Below the pieces are notes generated by a model. The model did no database searches. It was not told the DNA's origin and was given only the letters and a program-made list of their open reading frames with translations. A stretch of DNA of 64,000 nucleotides from positions 1 through 64,000 of the forward strand of contig CAYUCY010000002.1 of assembly GCA_964443525.1 (NCBI GenBank), written 5' to 3'. Below, piece after piece: positions 51,417 to 61,053 of the stretch. The DNA comes from CAYUCY01 sp964443525. GTDB taxonomy: Bacteria; Pseudomonadota; Alphaproteobacteria; Caedimonadales; Caedimonadaceae. The first letter of the stretch is position 1, and each line of letters opens with the position of its first letter. A program made the position numbers and the translations under genes.

Positions 51417-52718
51417 ATGCGTAAAGTCTACCTTCTTCCCTTCGTCGCTCTTTTGGCGGCTTGTTCAAACAAGAAAGATCAAATCCCTCTTAAAGGTGAA
51501 AGGGAAAGCATTCTGCTTTCTTTTGAAACCATCCGGGTTGACTCAAGCTTGAGAGGACGCGATGTTATTGTGTCCGCTCCGCTTGAAAACAGTGCTTGGG
51601 CCCATCCGAGCGGAACAGCTTCCCATGCCATGCCTCCCGTGCTGGGGCCCGATGAACCGAAACTTGCTTGGAAAGCTTCTGTCGGGGAAGGCGCCGGTAG
51701 TCAACGGCGCCTTTTAAGCGGTCCTGTCGCCCAAGACGGCATCGCCTATACGATAGATGCGGACGGTACTGTCGTGGCCACGTCTCTTGAAAACGGAGAA
51801 ATGCTTTGGAAAACGGAAACTATTCCTGAGAGTGGTTATACTCAGCCGTTTGGGGGCGGTGTTTGTGCTGAAGAAGATGCCGTGTATGTTGCAACGGCCC
51901 ATGCGGAAGTTCTGTCTTTGAATGCTAAAACAGGCGCGATTCAGTGGCGGCATCACACGTCCGGACCGGTCCGGACGGCACCCACTGTCAAAGACGGTCG
52001 TGTCTTTGTGGTGACGGTCAGCAACACCTGTGAAGCCTATGGAGCACAGACGGGGGAGCTTCTTTGGACTCATGCCGGTATTATTGAGACCGCGGGTCTA
52101 CTGGGAGCTGCTTCTCCCGCCGTTGCAGAAAACATCGTGATCGTTCCTTATTCCTCGGGAGAAATCTATGCCCTTAGAGCCGATAACGGATTTCCTTTGT
52201 GGTCCGAAAGCTTGATGGTCTCGGGCCGTCTTGATCCTCTGGCCTCTTTGTCTCATATCAAAGCCCGTCCAATTATCAGTCATGGAAAAGTCTTTATTAC
52301 AGCCCACAGCGGCCGGATGGCAGCCATTAATTTGAAGTCAGGCCAGTTGATGTGGCATGCCGATTTCGGAGGCATCCGGAGTCCCGCTTTTTCCGGTGGG
52401 TTCCTCTTTGTTCTGACCAATGATAATAAGCTTGTTGCCGTTCAGCAAAATGACGGTCGGGTTGCCTGGGTTCACCAGCTTCCCCGCTACGTGAACGAGA
52501 AAGAAGCCAAAGAGAAAATCTTGTGGGCGGGTCCTATTCTGGTGAACGATAAGCTTCTTCTCTCAAGCTCGAACGGTAAGGCTCTTTTTGTCCACGTGAA
52601 AGACGGAAGCAAAGCCTACGAATTCGACCTTGAAGGAGAGACGACCCTCTCTCCGATTGCCGTACAAAAGAGCCTTTTGTTTTTGACGGATTCGGCCAAA
52701 TTAACGGCTTACCGTTAA
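51417..52718 (+). CDS. bamB: Outer membrane protein assembly factor BamB
   Basis: Eight-bladed beta-propeller lipoprotein of the BAM complex, which inserts outer-membrane proteins. Signal peptide with lipobox LAAC (mature Cys16). PQQ-like blades repeat through the 433 residues, for example YTIDADGTVVATSLENGEMLWK in pieces, VLSLNAKTGAIQW, YALRADNGFPLW and MAAINLKSGQLMW. Lies 38 bases after the yfgM-like gene and 18 bases before der. Confidence 0.93.
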   Translation: MRKVYLLPFVALLAACSNKKDQIPLKGERESILLSFETIRVDSSLRGRDVIVSAPLENSAWAHPSGTASHAMPPVLGPDEPKLAWKASVGEGAGSQRRLLSGPVAQDGIAYTIDADGTVVATSLENGEMLWKTETIPESGYTQPFGGGVCAEEDAVYVATAHAEVLSLNAKTGAIQWRHHTSGPVRTAPTVKDGRVFVVTVSNTCEAYGAQTGELLWTHAGIIETAGLLGAASPAVAENIVIVPYSSGEIYALRADNGFPLWSESLMVSGRLDPLASLSHIKARPIISHGKVFITAHSGRMAAINLKSGQLMWHADFGGIRSPAFSGGFLFVLTNDNKLVAVQQNDGRVAWVHQLPRYVNEKEAKEKILWAGPILVNDKLLLSSSNGKALFVHVKDGSKAYEFDLEGETTLSPIAVQKSLLFLTDSAKLTAYR

Positions 52719-52736
52719 TCGCTTTTCGAGAGTGAG

Positions 52737-54086
52737 ATGAAAAACCTCAAACGCATCGCCATCTTGGGGCGTCCCAATGTTGGGAAATCGACCCTGTTTA
52801 ACCGCCTCGTGGGGAAGCGGATGGCGATCGTTCATGATGAGCCGGGGGTGACCCGAGACTGGCGAGAAGCTCCGGCGAAGCTATCGGGCCTTCGGTTTTC
52901 CATCATCGATACGGCAGGTCTCGAAGGATTTGAGAACTTTCATCTGAAAGGTCAGATTGACGCTCAAACTCAAAAAATCCTGGATGCATGCGATCTCATT
53001 TTGTTTGTGATCGACGGACGAGAAGGTGTGACTTCTTCGGATCAAGTCCTGGCCCAAAAAGCAAGATTAACACAGAAGCCCGTTCTTCTTCTTATTAACA
53101 AGTGTGAGGGAGGTCTCGCAAAAGAGGCTGTCCTTGAGAGTTATCAGCTGGGATTTGAGGATCCGATTCCTTTTTCGGCCGAGCACGGAGAAGGTTTGGG
53201 TCTTCTCTATGATCAGCTTCGGCCTTATATCGATGCGGACTTGGAGGCTGAAGAGAACTTCGAACGTGATCGAGAGGTTCCTCTGAAGATTGCAATCGTC
53301 GGACGCCCAAATGTGGGGAAGTCGACGCTCATTAATACTCTCATTGGAGAAGAGCGCCTGCTCACGGGGGATCAGCCTGGTGTGACGCGGGATGCGATTC
53401 GGGTTCCTTTTATCTACCAGGGCAAGAAACTCCTCTTGGCTGATACGGCGGGCCTCAGACGAAAAGCACGCATTGAGGAAAGCCTTGAAAAGGCATCTAC
53501 TTCTAGCACATTGGAGGCAATCCGCTATGCTCAAGTCGTGATCTTAGTCGTTGATGCTTTGGAGCCTCTCAATAAACAGGATCTCACCATTGCATCGCTT
53601 GTGGTGAGAGAGGGACGTGCCCTTGTCATTGCTCTCAATAAATGGGATCAGGCGGATCATAGCATTTTGCCGGATCTAAAACATCGTCTTGAAAGCGCGC
53701 TTTCTCAAGTCTCAGGCGTTCCTTTTATCCCTCTCTCAGCCCTGAAGAATAAAAATATCGATAAATTAATGTCTGCTGTGATGCAAATGGAAGAGGCCTG
53801 GAACAAGCGTATTACGACAGCAGCTCTCAATCGTTGGCTAACCGATGTGGAGGCTCATCATCCGCCGCCCATCGTCAAGGGGAGCCGAATTCGTTTAAAA
53901 TATATTACCCAGGTGAAAACACGTCCACCCACCTTTTCTCTCTTCTTAAGCAAGGCAAGCGAGCTCCCGAATTCTTATGTCCGCTATCTCGAGAAAAAAT
54001 TGAGAGATGATTTTAATTTAATGGGTGTTCCTCTCCGACTGCAGTTGAGACAGGGGAAGAATCCTTATGATGCAAGGAAAAAGTAA
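52737..54086 (+). CDS. der: Ribosome biogenesis GTPase Der
   Basis: Double GTPase (EngA) needed for 50S assembly. The 449 residues include two complete G domains: first GRPNVGKST near residue 10, DTAG near 58 and NKCEG near 120; second GRPNVGKST near residue 188, DTAG near 235 and NKWDQ near 300; then the KH-like C-terminal domain. All G motifs are intact. It ends the yfgM-bamB-der operon. Confidence 0.97.
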   Translation: MKNLKRIAILGRPNVGKSTLFNRLVGKRMAIVHDEPGVTRDWREAPAKLSGLRFSIIDTAGLEGFENFHLKGQIDAQTQKILDACDLILFVIDGREGVTSSDQVLAQKARLTQKPVLLLINKCEGGLAKEAVLESYQLGFEDPIPFSAEHGEGLGLLYDQLRPYIDADLEAEENFERDREVPLKIAIVGRPNVGKSTLINTLIGEERLLTGDQPGVTRDAIRVPFIYQGKKLLLADTAGLRRKARIEESLEKASTSSTLEAIRYAQVVILVVDALEPLNKQDLTIASLVVREGRALVIALNKWDQADHSILPDLKHRLESALSQVSGVPFIPLSALKNKNIDKLMSAVMQMEEAWNKRITTAALNRWLTDVEAHHPPPIVKGSRIRLKYITQVKTRPPTFSLFLSKASELPNSYVRYLEKKLRDDFNLMGVPLRLQLRQGKNPYDARKK

Positions 54087-54101
54087 AAGAAGGACCTGCC
54101 C

Positions 54102-54350
54102 ATGTTTGTGAGACTTTATTCTTCTTTTATCCTCATGAGCTTTACAACCGCCAGTCTTGCTTCTCAAACACAGGATTACAATACTTTTTATGATGTCTCT
54201 CTTTCAGAGAAAAAAGAGAGCCCACCTCCCACGTCCTTATTCAATTGGCTTTTTTGTTGCTGTATTGCCTGTTGCGAGTCCGAAGAAGAATCTGGAACCC
54301 AGGAAAGCTACATCACTATAGTAGGGAAAAAGGATAACGAAGATTTTTAA
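54102..54350 (+). CDS. Tiny secreted protein with a cysteine cluster
   Basis: An 82-residue protein with a signal peptide (cleavage after SLA). The mature part is acidic except for a hydrophobic patch LFNWLFCCCIACC with five cysteines, followed by ESEEES. No family recognised. It follows der by 15 bases and is probably on the same transcript. The patch could be membrane-associated or bind metal. The C-terminus is close to a converging GNAT gene. The ribosome signal is weak (GGACC), so confidence is moderate. Confidence 0.55.
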   Translation: MFVRLYSSFILMSFTTASLASQTQDYNTFYDVSLSEKKESPPPTSLFNWLFCCCIACCESEEESGTQESYITIVGKKDNEDF

Positions 54351-54356
54351 GAAGCT

Positions 54357-54917
54357 TTAGCTTTCCTTTGAAATTTTTTCCCAATTCTCTTTTGTGAATT
54401 CCCAAACTTCTCGCATCGTAAAAACAGGATCCACAAAAGAGGCAGGTTCCCTCCGAAGGAGCACCGCTCCTGTTTTCTTTTTGATTCTTGAGGAACGTTC
54501 ATTCCCGACGGCATTGCTGAAAAGAAGCTTCTCGAACCCCAGATGAGAAAAGGTATAGTCCGTAATGGGCTGCAGTGCTTCCGTCATAAGCCCTTGTCCC
54601 CAAAAAGCCTTGCCGAGCCAGAAGCCCCGATTATCGGGGTCGGTCTTTTTCCTGATTTCAATGGCCCCAATTAGCTCATTCGGATTTTCTTTAAGAAAGA
54701 GACCCCACATCCAAAGGTCCTCTCCCTGCCGGGGCAAAAGATAAGAAGAGAAAAAAATTTCAATTCCCTGCTCTGGATAAGGCCATGGAACCCGAGCTGT
54801 TAGATTTCTGATCACTTCGTAATCAACAAAATGTTTTTTATAGGCCGGGATGTCTCCCCCTACCACTCCTTTGAGAAGCAAACGTTCCGTTTCAAACGTT
54901 GGCAACTTAACCATCAA
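54357..54917 (-). CDS. GNAT family N-acetyltransferase (RimJ/RimL type)
   Basis: Acetyltransferase of 186 residues. The N-terminal FETERLLLKGV is typical of RimJ/RimL-like proteins; acetyl-CoA motif A is in GFWLGKAFWGQGLMTEAL, followed by TFSHLGFEKL and NERSSRIKKKTG. The Q/R-x-x-G-x-G/A signature reads GQGLMT. Substrate unknown: ribosomal-protein N-termini or small molecules. Starts 11 bases inside the preceding SDR gene. Confidence 0.88.
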   Translation of the reverse strand: MMVKLPTFETERLLLKGVVGGDIPAYKKHFVDYEVIRNLTARVPWPYPEQGIEIFFSSYLLPRQGEDLWMWGLFLKENPNELIGAIEIRKKTDPDNRGFWLGKAFWGQGLMTEALQPITDYTFSHLGFEKLLFSNAVGNERSSRIKKKTGAVLLRREPASFVDPVFTMREVWEFTKENWEKISKES

Positions 54918-55596
54918 CTTTTTCTTTCGTTAAGTGGTCAAGAAGCTTTTGAGTAACCTCATCGGGAGACGGGAACGTTGAGAGATCAACGCCGGGATAA
55001 GCCTTTTGATACATGACGGTTGCCATATCGCCGGGATCAAAGAAACTCACCTGAAAGAAAGAGGTCGGATTTTCGGCATGGTAGAGGTCAACCATCGCTT
55101 CAAGGCCCTTTTTACTGATCTCGTAAGCACCCCAATAGGGAAAAGGCACACGCGCGACTTCAGAACTGATAAAGACCACATGTCCTCGAGAAATTTTCAA
55201 GAGAGGCTCAAGGGTCTTTAAAAAGCACCAATTGGCAGTCAGATTCACGTCAAGACTCTGCTGCCAAGTTTTAAGAGGTTGGTGAGTCAACAATGTTAAG
55301 CCCTCAAAATAACCGGCAGCCCCTATGAAAAAATCGGGAATTTCTTCCCGTCCCATGAGAGCGGGACCGAAGGCCTCTATTTTATCAAATTCTCTTAAAT
55401 CAAGGGGAATGAGGGTTGCCTTACTTCCCTGAGCTTGGACAAAATCATCGAGCTCTTCTAATACCCCAATCGATCTCCCGCATAAAAAGAGATGACAGCC
55501 CTGAGGAGCTAAAGCCTTGACAAGAGCACGACCCAATCCGCCCGTTGCACCCGTGAGCACAATTTTCTTATCCTTGAAAGGTGCGTTATTTTTCAT
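54907..55596 (-). CDS. Short-chain dehydrogenase/reductase
   Basis: NAD(P)-dependent oxidoreductase of 229 residues. The cofactor motif is LTGATGGLGRAL, the NNAG position reads GAAGYF, and the catalytic YxxxK is in YWGAYEISKKG, with the catalytic Ser in FISSEVA. Substrate unknown. ATG 55596 was chosen because the family starts just before the cofactor motif; an in-frame start at 55665 would overlap the divergent cckA start. The gene overlaps the GNAT gene by 11 bases. Confidence 0.85.
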   Translation of the reverse strand: MKNNAPFKDKKIVLTGATGGLGRALVKALAPQGCHLFLCGRSIGVLEELDDFVQAQGSKATLIPLDLREFDKIEAFGPALMGREEIPDFFIGAAGYFEGLTLLTHQPLKTWQQSLDVNLTANWCFLKTLEPLLKISRGHVVFISSEVARVPFPYWGAYEISKKGLEAMVDLYHAENPTSFFQVSFFDPGDMATVMYQKAYPGVDLSTFPSPDEVTQKLLDHLTKEKVDG

Positions 55597-55663
55597 AAAT
55601 AAAAAGTCCGATTCTTGTGCTATTTTAATACCATAGAGAAGACGGGAGGCATAGGGAAAAGAC

Positions 55664-57844
55664 ATGTCAGCTCACCCATCCTTTATTCCGCACTTTCGTG
55701 CGGGGCGGTTTCCAAAGGGGGACATCAATATACAGCATATGCTTTTAATGACGTGTGTTAGTGCCGCTTTTTTGGCCGTCGTCGGTGTTCTCGTCCTCAT
55801 GAAAGGATTGAAAAGTTACGATGGACTCATCTCTTTTTTCTTAATCCTTTTATCTTTTACCATTTTGGGCGGAAGCCTATGGTTTTATTTCAAGGCTTTT
55901 ACCGCAACGGATTATGCAGGAAAACTGGCCGCAGCCCTTAGGATTTCGACGGATCCTTATCTGATCGTCAATGAAGAAGGAGAGACGATCTATTTCAACA
56001 AGTCCTTTGAAGGACACTTCCCGGACATTCACACAAGAAGTTTTGAAGAGATCGTCTCGGAAATGGATCCAACCTATCCGAAAGAAATGTTTGATTCGGC
56101 CCATCCCGATTATCAGACGCGAAAACGTCTTGTATTGTCTCCTCAGAAAGATAAAAAGAAATACTATCTGAAACGGCTCCATTCCCGAGAAGAAGGAATT
56201 TTTCTCTGGCGCCTTGATGATATTAACTATCACATCAAAGAGTTCCATGACTCGATTAACGAGCAAAGTTTCTTTCTTAAGGATTTCAACGTTCGCGAGA
56301 TTTTCGACCTGACACCTGCGGGAATCGCATTTCTCGACGGAGACGGCATAATTAAGGTTTACAACCAGACTTTCGCAAAGAGATTTCTAAAACGAAATTT
56401 TGCTGAAATTAACATCCCCTTCGAGCGTTTCCTGACGGAAAACAATAGAGCTCACTTTAAGCAAGCATTTGAAAGCTATCTCGCCAGCCGCCAAGACGGT
56501 GCTTCTGTTGATCTCGAGTTTATTGCGCAGCCTGACATGAAAGCAATCGCCTATATGGGTCGGTTAACGTTAGAACGGGAAGAAGTTTCACCCAAAGGGG
56601 CGGCTCTCTTTATTTTTGATAATACGGACCAGCAAAAACTTCAACTCCAGCTTATTCAATCTCAAAAATTGCAGGCCTTGGGGCAGCTGGCGGGTGGTAT
56701 TGCCCACGACTTCAACAACCTTCTCACCGCAATGATCGGTTTTTGTGATTTACTCTTAAACCGGCATTCTCCAGGTGATCAGTCTTTTACGGACATTATG
56801 CAAATTAAACAAAATGCAAATCGTGCTGCAAATCTTGTCAGACAACTTCTGGCTTTTTCACGTAGGCAAACATTGCAACCCAAAATTCTCGACATTGGAG
56901 AGGTTTTGTCGGGCCTTTCTCTCCTTCTTCAGCGGCTGATCGGCGTGCAGATTAAGCTGAAAATGATTCACGGTCGTAACCTCGGATACGTTCGGGTCGA
57001 CCAGGGACAACTCGAGCAAGTAATCATCAATCTGATCGTCAATGCGCGGGATGCGATTCAAGATCAGGGCGAGATTATTATTCGAACCCTCAATCGGGAG
57101 TTGAGTCGATCAGAGGAAATCGCTCATGAGACCATTCCCGCGGGATCTTATATCGTGATGGAAGTGATTGATACGGGACACGGCATGATGCCTGAGCAGC
57201 TAGCACAGATTTTTGATCCCTTTTATTCGACCAAAGATTCCGGACTCGGCACGGGGCTCGGTCTTTCAACCGTGTACGGAATCGTCAAACAAACGGGAGG
57301 CCATATTTTTGTTGAGTCCGAGATTAATCGAGGAACGAAATTTTCGATTTATCTCCCACAATATAAGGCCGAACCTCAGGAAGTTTCTGCTCAAGATGAT
57401 GAAAAAGCTCTTCCTCCGTCCGATCTAACGGGTCAGGGCACCATCTTGTTGGTTGAAGATGAAGACGCGGTCCGTATTTTCTCGGCGAGAGCTTTACGCG
57501 ATAAAGGGTATCGGGTGATCGAAGCAAATTCGGGGGAATCGGGGCTGGAAGTTCTCAAGCTGGTCGCAGAGAAAAAACATGACCCCGTTCATTTGATTAT
57601 TACCGATGTGGTCATGCCGCATATGGACGGACCGACCATGATTAAGGAAGCCTCTAAAGTTCTGGAGAACATGAAAGTCATCTACACATCAGGCTATGCC
57701 GAAGATTCTTTCAGGGAGGAAGTAGGCACTCAGACCGACATTCACTTTTTACCAAAACCTTATAGTCTGAAGATCTTGGCGACCAAAACAAAGGAAGTTC
57801 TGGAAGGTAATCCCCCTTCTTCCTCAACCATAAATGCAGCCTGA
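55664..57844 (+). CDS. cckA: CckA-like hybrid histidine kinase
   Basis: Membrane hybrid kinase of 726 residues. Two N-terminal helices (about 24-45 and 53-75), PAS-like domains (about 90-200 and 215-330), a HisKA domain with H-box GGIAHDFNNLL (His348), HATPase motifs (NLIVNARDAI, DTGHGM, GTGLGLSTVYGIV), and a C-terminal receiver with Asp648 (LIITDVVMPHMDG). The order is that of CckA, the kinase that phosphorylates CtrA and CpdR through ChpT in alphaproteobacteria. DivK-like and PleD-like genes at 44-46 kb fit the same network; ctrA and chpT are not in this window. Confidence 0.92.
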   Translation: MSAHPSFIPHFRAGRFPKGDINIQHMLLMTCVSAAFLAVVGVLVLMKGLKSYDGLISFFLILLSFTILGGSLWFYFKAFTATDYAGKLAAALRISTDPYLIVNEEGETIYFNKSFEGHFPDIHTRSFEEIVSEMDPTYPKEMFDSAHPDYQTRKRLVLSPQKDKKKYYLKRLHSREEGIFLWRLDDINYHIKEFHDSINEQSFFLKDFNVREIFDLTPAGIAFLDGDGIIKVYNQTFAKRFLKRNFAEINIPFERFLTENNRAHFKQAFESYLASRQDGASVDLEFIAQPDMKAIAYMGRLTLEREEVSPKGAALFIFDNTDQQKLQLQLIQSQKLQALGQLAGGIAHDFNNLLTAMIGFCDLLLNRHSPGDQSFTDIMQIKQNANRAANLVRQLLAFSRRQTLQPKILDIGEVLSGLSLLLQRLIGVQIKLKMIHGRNLGYVRVDQGQLEQVIINLIVNARDAIQDQGEIIIRTLNRELSRSEEIAHETIPAGSYIVMEVIDTGHGMMPEQLAQIFDPFYSTKDSGLGTGLGLSTVYGIVKQTGGHIFVESEINRGTKFSIYLPQYKAEPQEVSAQDDEKALPPSDLTGQGTILLVEDEDAVRIFSARALRDKGYRVIEANSGESGLEVLKLVAEKKHDPVHLIITDVVMPHMDGPTMIKEASKVLENMKVIYTSGYAEDSFREEVGTQTDIHFLPKPYSLKILATKTKEVLEGNPPSSSTINAA

Positions 57845-57853
57845 GAGAAGCAG

Positions 57854-58552
57854 ATGAAAAAATTTCCTCTCTTCGGCCTTCTCTGTGCTATTTTGGTAAG
57901 CCTCGGGGCTTTGATCTTGGGCCTTAATTTCCTGTTCCCAGGGATGCTTCAGAAAGAAGGTACCCTGATTCATCTTGTTAGTCTTACAACGCTCTTCAGT
58001 TACTTTCTCTTGATTCTTTTCTCAAAAAGGATGCCTCTGACACGCGTTTTGCGGGATCTTTTGATTTGGTTCGGAATCATTTTAGCGGCCCTTATGGTCT
58101 ATAGTTATCGGGAAGAGGCTTCGTCCATTTGGCATCGGGTTTTCGGGAACCTTTTCCCGACAAAGGGAAAAATACTGGATGAAAAGACGATCGTCTTCGA
58201 AGCGAGTGAAGACGGCCATTTCTTCGTCGAGGGAGTTGCAAACGGTATTCGTCTCAGATTTATGGTGGATACGGGCGCTAGTCGTGTTGTTCTCACACGT
58301 CGAGATGCCAGACTTCTAGGATTTGAAGAAGAGGACTTGATATTTAACCTGCCTTCTTCAACGGCGGGCGGAATGGTTTTTTCTGCACCCCTTACCCTGA
58401 AATCCCTGTTCGTCGGTCCCATTCACCTGGAAGACGTTCCTGCCGCCGTCGGAGGAGAAGGACTTGATCAATCTCTTTTGGGGATGAGTTTTCTCGAACG
58501 TCTCTCCTCCTATCGGGTCGAAGGAGGCCAATTGATTCTAAAAAGCCCGTAA
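57854..58552 (+). CDS. Membrane retropepsin-like aspartic protease (TIGR02281 type)
   Basis: A 232-residue protein with three N-terminal helices (about 8-28, 38-58 and 65-82) and a periplasmic aspartic-protease domain carrying FMVDTGASRVVLT, the single DTG/A active-site motif of retropepsin-like clan AA enzymes that work as dimers. The C-terminus has LLGMSFLERLSSYRV, the conserved flap/G-x-x-F-L segment. It follows cckA by 9 bases. A role in c-di-GMP or envelope proteolysis is unknown. Confidence 0.85.
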   Translation: MKKFPLFGLLCAILVSLGALILGLNFLFPGMLQKEGTLIHLVSLTTLFSYFLLILFSKRMPLTRVLRDLLIWFGIILAALMVYSYREEASSIWHRVFGNLFPTKGKILDEKTIVFEASEDGHFFVEGVANGIRLRFMVDTGASRVVLTRRDARLLGFEEEDLIFNLPSSTAGGMVFSAPLTLKSLFVGPIHLEDVPAAVGGEGLDQSLLGMSFLERLSSYRVEGGQLILKSP

Positions 58553-58588
58553 ATAAAGGGCTTTAGGGGGCTCGAGAGATTTAGTGTT

Positions 58589-58617
58589 TTGCTTTTTTCT
58601 GAAAATTATGCTAGAAG
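58589..58617 (+). promoter_or_regulatory. Candidate promoter of accBC
   Basis: TTGCTT (58589-58594), a 17-base spacer and TAGAAG (58612-58617), about 70 bases ahead of accB. Weak in the -10 element. Confidence 0.3.
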
Positions 58618-58687
58618 TTGCCCTATCAAAGTCAACCAAGAGACATTCGTCCTAAACTCTTATAAGTATCAGCAAAAGGAAACATGA

Positions 58688-59161
58688 ATGGCCGACAAGC
58701 CCTCATTTAATGAAGAGATCGTGCGTCAATTGGCAGATATTCTAAACGAGACTCATCTAACGGAAATTGAATATGAGATGGAAGGATGCCGGGTTCGAGT
58801 GAAGCGTGAGCTCATTTCACAAGCCTCTATCCCCGCCTACGGACTTGCGCCTGTACCAGTCCCCGCTCCTGCCGCAGCACCGACGCCGACCGTAACAGAG
58901 CCCCAAATCGTTAACCGAGATGCCCACCCTGGAGCCGTTAAAGCACCGATGGTAGGAACGGTTTACCTCTCTCCGAGCCCCGGAGCTCCCATCTTTGTCA
59001 AGGCCGGGGATGCCGTTCAAAAAGGGCAAACTCTTTGCATCATCGAGGCAATGAAAGTCATGAACCAGATTAAAGCACCCAAGGACGGTATCGTGAAGGA
59101 GATTCTGGCTCAAGATGCGCACCCTGTTGAATTTGATCAGGTTCTCTTTGTCATCGACTAA
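58688..59161 (+). CDS. accB: Acetyl-CoA carboxylase biotin carboxyl carrier protein
   Basis: Biotin carrier of acetyl-CoA carboxylase, the first step of fatty-acid synthesis. The 157 residues comprise an N-terminal helical domain, a proline/alanine linker (about 52-72) and the biotinyl domain with the biotinylation motif EAMKV (Lys about 123). Ribosome site AAGGAAA precedes. It lies 32 bases before accC. Confidence 0.96.
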   Translation: MADKPSFNEEIVRQLADILNETHLTEIEYEMEGCRVRVKRELISQASIPAYGLAPVPVPAPAAAPTPTVTEPQIVNRDAHPGAVKAPMVGTVYLSPSPGAPIFVKAGDAVQKGQTLCIIEAMKVMNQIKAPKDGIVKEILAQDAHPVEFDQVLFVID

Positions 59162-59193
59162 GAAGGACGCTCAGTGCCTTTTGGAGGTTTTCT

Positions 59194-60564
59194 ATGAAGA
59201 TTAAAAAAATTTTGATCGCCAACCGCGGTGAAATCGCCCTTCGCATCATTCGTGCCTGTCGCGAAATGGGCATTGAGACGGTCGCCATTCATTCGACCGT
59301 TGACGCTGACTCCATGCATGTGAAGCTTGCGGATGAGAGTATCTGTGTCGGCCCAGCCCCTTCTCGGGAAAGCTATCTCAATATGGCGAATATTCTCTCT
59401 GCAGCAACACTTTCGGGAGCGGATGCCATTCATCCCGGTCTCGGCTTTTTATCGGAAAATGCGGAATTTGCCCATATGGTGGAAGAACACGGGTTAATTT
59501 TCATCGGCCCTACTCCCGAGCACATCCGTATTATGGGGGATAAAATCATCGCCAAGAATACAGTTAAAGAGCTCGGTATTCCCGTCGTTCCGGGTTCGGA
59601 CGGCCCTATTAAAACCGATAAGGAAGGTCTCGACTTTGCGGCCCGAATCGGATACCCCGTTCTTGTCAAAGCATCGGGAGGAGGAGGCGGAAAGGGAATG
59701 CAGGTCGTCCATTCAGCAGCTCATCTTCCCGAAGCCCTCAGCGTTGCGAAGGCCGAGGCAAAGGCACACTTCGGTAATGACGAAGTTTTTATTGAAAAGT
59801 ATCTTCAAAAGCCTCGCCATATAGAAGTGCAGGTGTTGGCAGATCAACATGGAAACGTGGTTCACTTGGCAGAGAGGGATTGCTCGGTTCAACGTCGACA
59901 TCAGAAAGTATGGGAAGAGGCTCCGTCTCCCGTCATTACGCCGGAGCAGCGAACAGAGCTCGGTGAGATTGTGGTGAATGCCATGAAAAAACTCGGATAT
60001 CGGGGACTTGGAACATGTGAGTTTCTTTACGAGGATGGCAAGTTCTACTTCATTGAAATGAACACACGGGTTCAGGTGGAACATCCTGTCACAGAGATGA
60101 TCACAGGCGTTGATTTGGTTCATGAGCAAATTCGCGTTGCGATGGGCGAGAAACTTCGTTTCACCCAAAAGGACGTTCAAGTACGGGGGCACGCGATTGA
60201 ATGTCGTATCAATGCCGAAGATCCGGAAACCTTTTTCCCGAGCCCCGGCAAGGTCACTGACTATCACGCGCCGAGCGGTCCGCGTGTTCGAGTAGATAGC
60301 CATCTTTATGCAGGATATACCGTGCCGCCCACTTATGATTCCATGGTGGCCAAGCTTATTGTTCACGGTGATACACGGGAAGAGTGTATCCAAAGAGTGA
60401 AGCGCGCACTCTCGGAATATATAATCGGCGGCATTAAAACCAACATTCCCCTTCATAAAAAATTCTGTGAAGACAAGGACATGTGCAGAGGCGCTTATGA
60501 TATTCACTGGCTGGAAAAATGGCTTGCGGATGGGGAAGAAGACTCAACTCTTGAAGCTGCTTAA
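59194..60564 (+). CDS. accC: Acetyl-CoA carboxylase biotin carboxylase subunit
   Basis: Carboxylates biotin on AccB with ATP and bicarbonate. The 456 residues match family length. Landmarks: [33 protein letters not shown], the ATP-grasp glycine loop [24 protein letters not shown], and [15 protein letters not shown] with the catalytic Glu and Arg. Intact. Confidence 0.97.
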   Translation: MKIKKILIANRGEIALRIIRACREMGIETVAIHSTVDADSMHVKLADESICVGPAPSRESYLNMANILSAATLSGADAIHPGLGFLSENAEFAHMVEEHGLIFIGPTPEHIRIMGDKIIAKNTVKELGIPVVPGSDGPIKTDKEGLDFAARIGYPVLVKASGGGGGKGMQVVHSAAHLPEALSVAKAEAKAHFGNDEVFIEKYLQKPRHIEVQVLADQHGNVVHLAERDCSVQRRHQKVWEEAPSPVITPEQRTELGEIVVNAMKKLGYRGLGTCEFLYEDGKFYFIEMNTRVQVEHPVTEMITGVDLVHEQIRVAMGEKLRFTQKDVQVRGHAIECRINAEDPETFFPSPGKVTDYHAPSGPRVRVDSHLYAGYTVPPTYDSMVAKLIVHGDTREECIQRVKRALSEYIIGGIKTNIPLHKKFCEDKDMCRGAYDIHWLEKWLADGEEDSTLEAA

Positions 60565-60614
60565 GGCTTTAATGATCCAAAAAACTGAGACAAATGAGGC
60601 CGGAGGCCTTCCTA

Positions 60615-60892
60615 TAACGAGCGTAGTTTACGCTTTTGGTTGCAGCAAGAGTGTTTTTTAAGGGCACACAGGTAGTCTAGACAATCCCCACCCATTTTGC
60701 CGCTAACGAGCGTAGTTTACGCTTTTGGTTGCAGCAAGAGTGTTTTTTAAGGGCACACNNNNNNNNNNNNNNNNNNNNNNNNNNNNNNNNNNNNNNNNNN
60801 NNNNNNNNNNNNNNNNNNNNNNNNNNNNNNNNNNNNNNNNNNNNNNNNNNNNNNNNNNAGGTAGTCTAGACAATCCCCACCCATTTTGCCGC
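60615..60892. repeat. 89-bp tandem repeat interrupted by an assembly gap
   Basis: A unit of 89 bases starting TAACGAGCGTAG occurs at 60615-60703 and again from 60704; the second copy is cut by N after 55 bases and its last 34 bases (AGGTAGTCTAG...) resume at 60859-60892. At least two head-to-tail copies are therefore present, more if the gap holds any. The unit covers the active-site region of a broken disulfide oxidoreductase. Confidence 0.85.
60759..60858. other. Assembly gap (100 N)
   Basis: Exactly 100 N, a usual scaffold placeholder, inside the 89-bp tandem repeat. Its true length is unknown; the repeat probably caused the contig break. Confidence 0.95.
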
Positions 60893-61053
60893 GCTCGATC
60901 AAAACGACTTTTGCTCCCATTTGAGAGGCCCTTGCCGCAAAAGACAGACCTCCTGAGCCGGCGCCGATGACACAAATATATATCTGTTTCTATTGATTTC
61001 GACATGTCGACTCTCTTTACACAGAATATACATGAAATGTTTTTAGGGAAAGG

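Larger units (their letters stand above)
60615..61005 (-). pseudogene. N-terminal remnant of a FAD/NAD(P) disulfide oxidoreductase
   Basis: Remnant of a dihydrolipoamide-dehydrogenase/mercuric-reductase-like enzyme. From ATG 61005: MSKSIETDIY, then a frameshift in an AT dinucleotide run near 60980, then CVIGAGSGGLSFAARASQMGAKVVLIERG in pieces, KMGGDCLDY (first redox Cys), and after another shift CVPLKNTLAATKSVNYAR (second redox Cys) ending at a stop inside the repeat. The interface and NAD domains are absent. With two shifts, a truncation and a tandem duplication this is decayed, unless the 100 N hide more. Confidence 0.75.

Noticed and set aside
59713..60507. 264-codon open frame on the minus strand inside accC
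   Set aside because: It lies antisense to a fully conserved accC, has no family features and is explained by codon bias of the real gene.
60615..60892. Repeat array considered as CRISPR
   Set aside because: The 89-bp units are contiguous without spacers and encode parts of an oxidoreductase; no cas genes are present.
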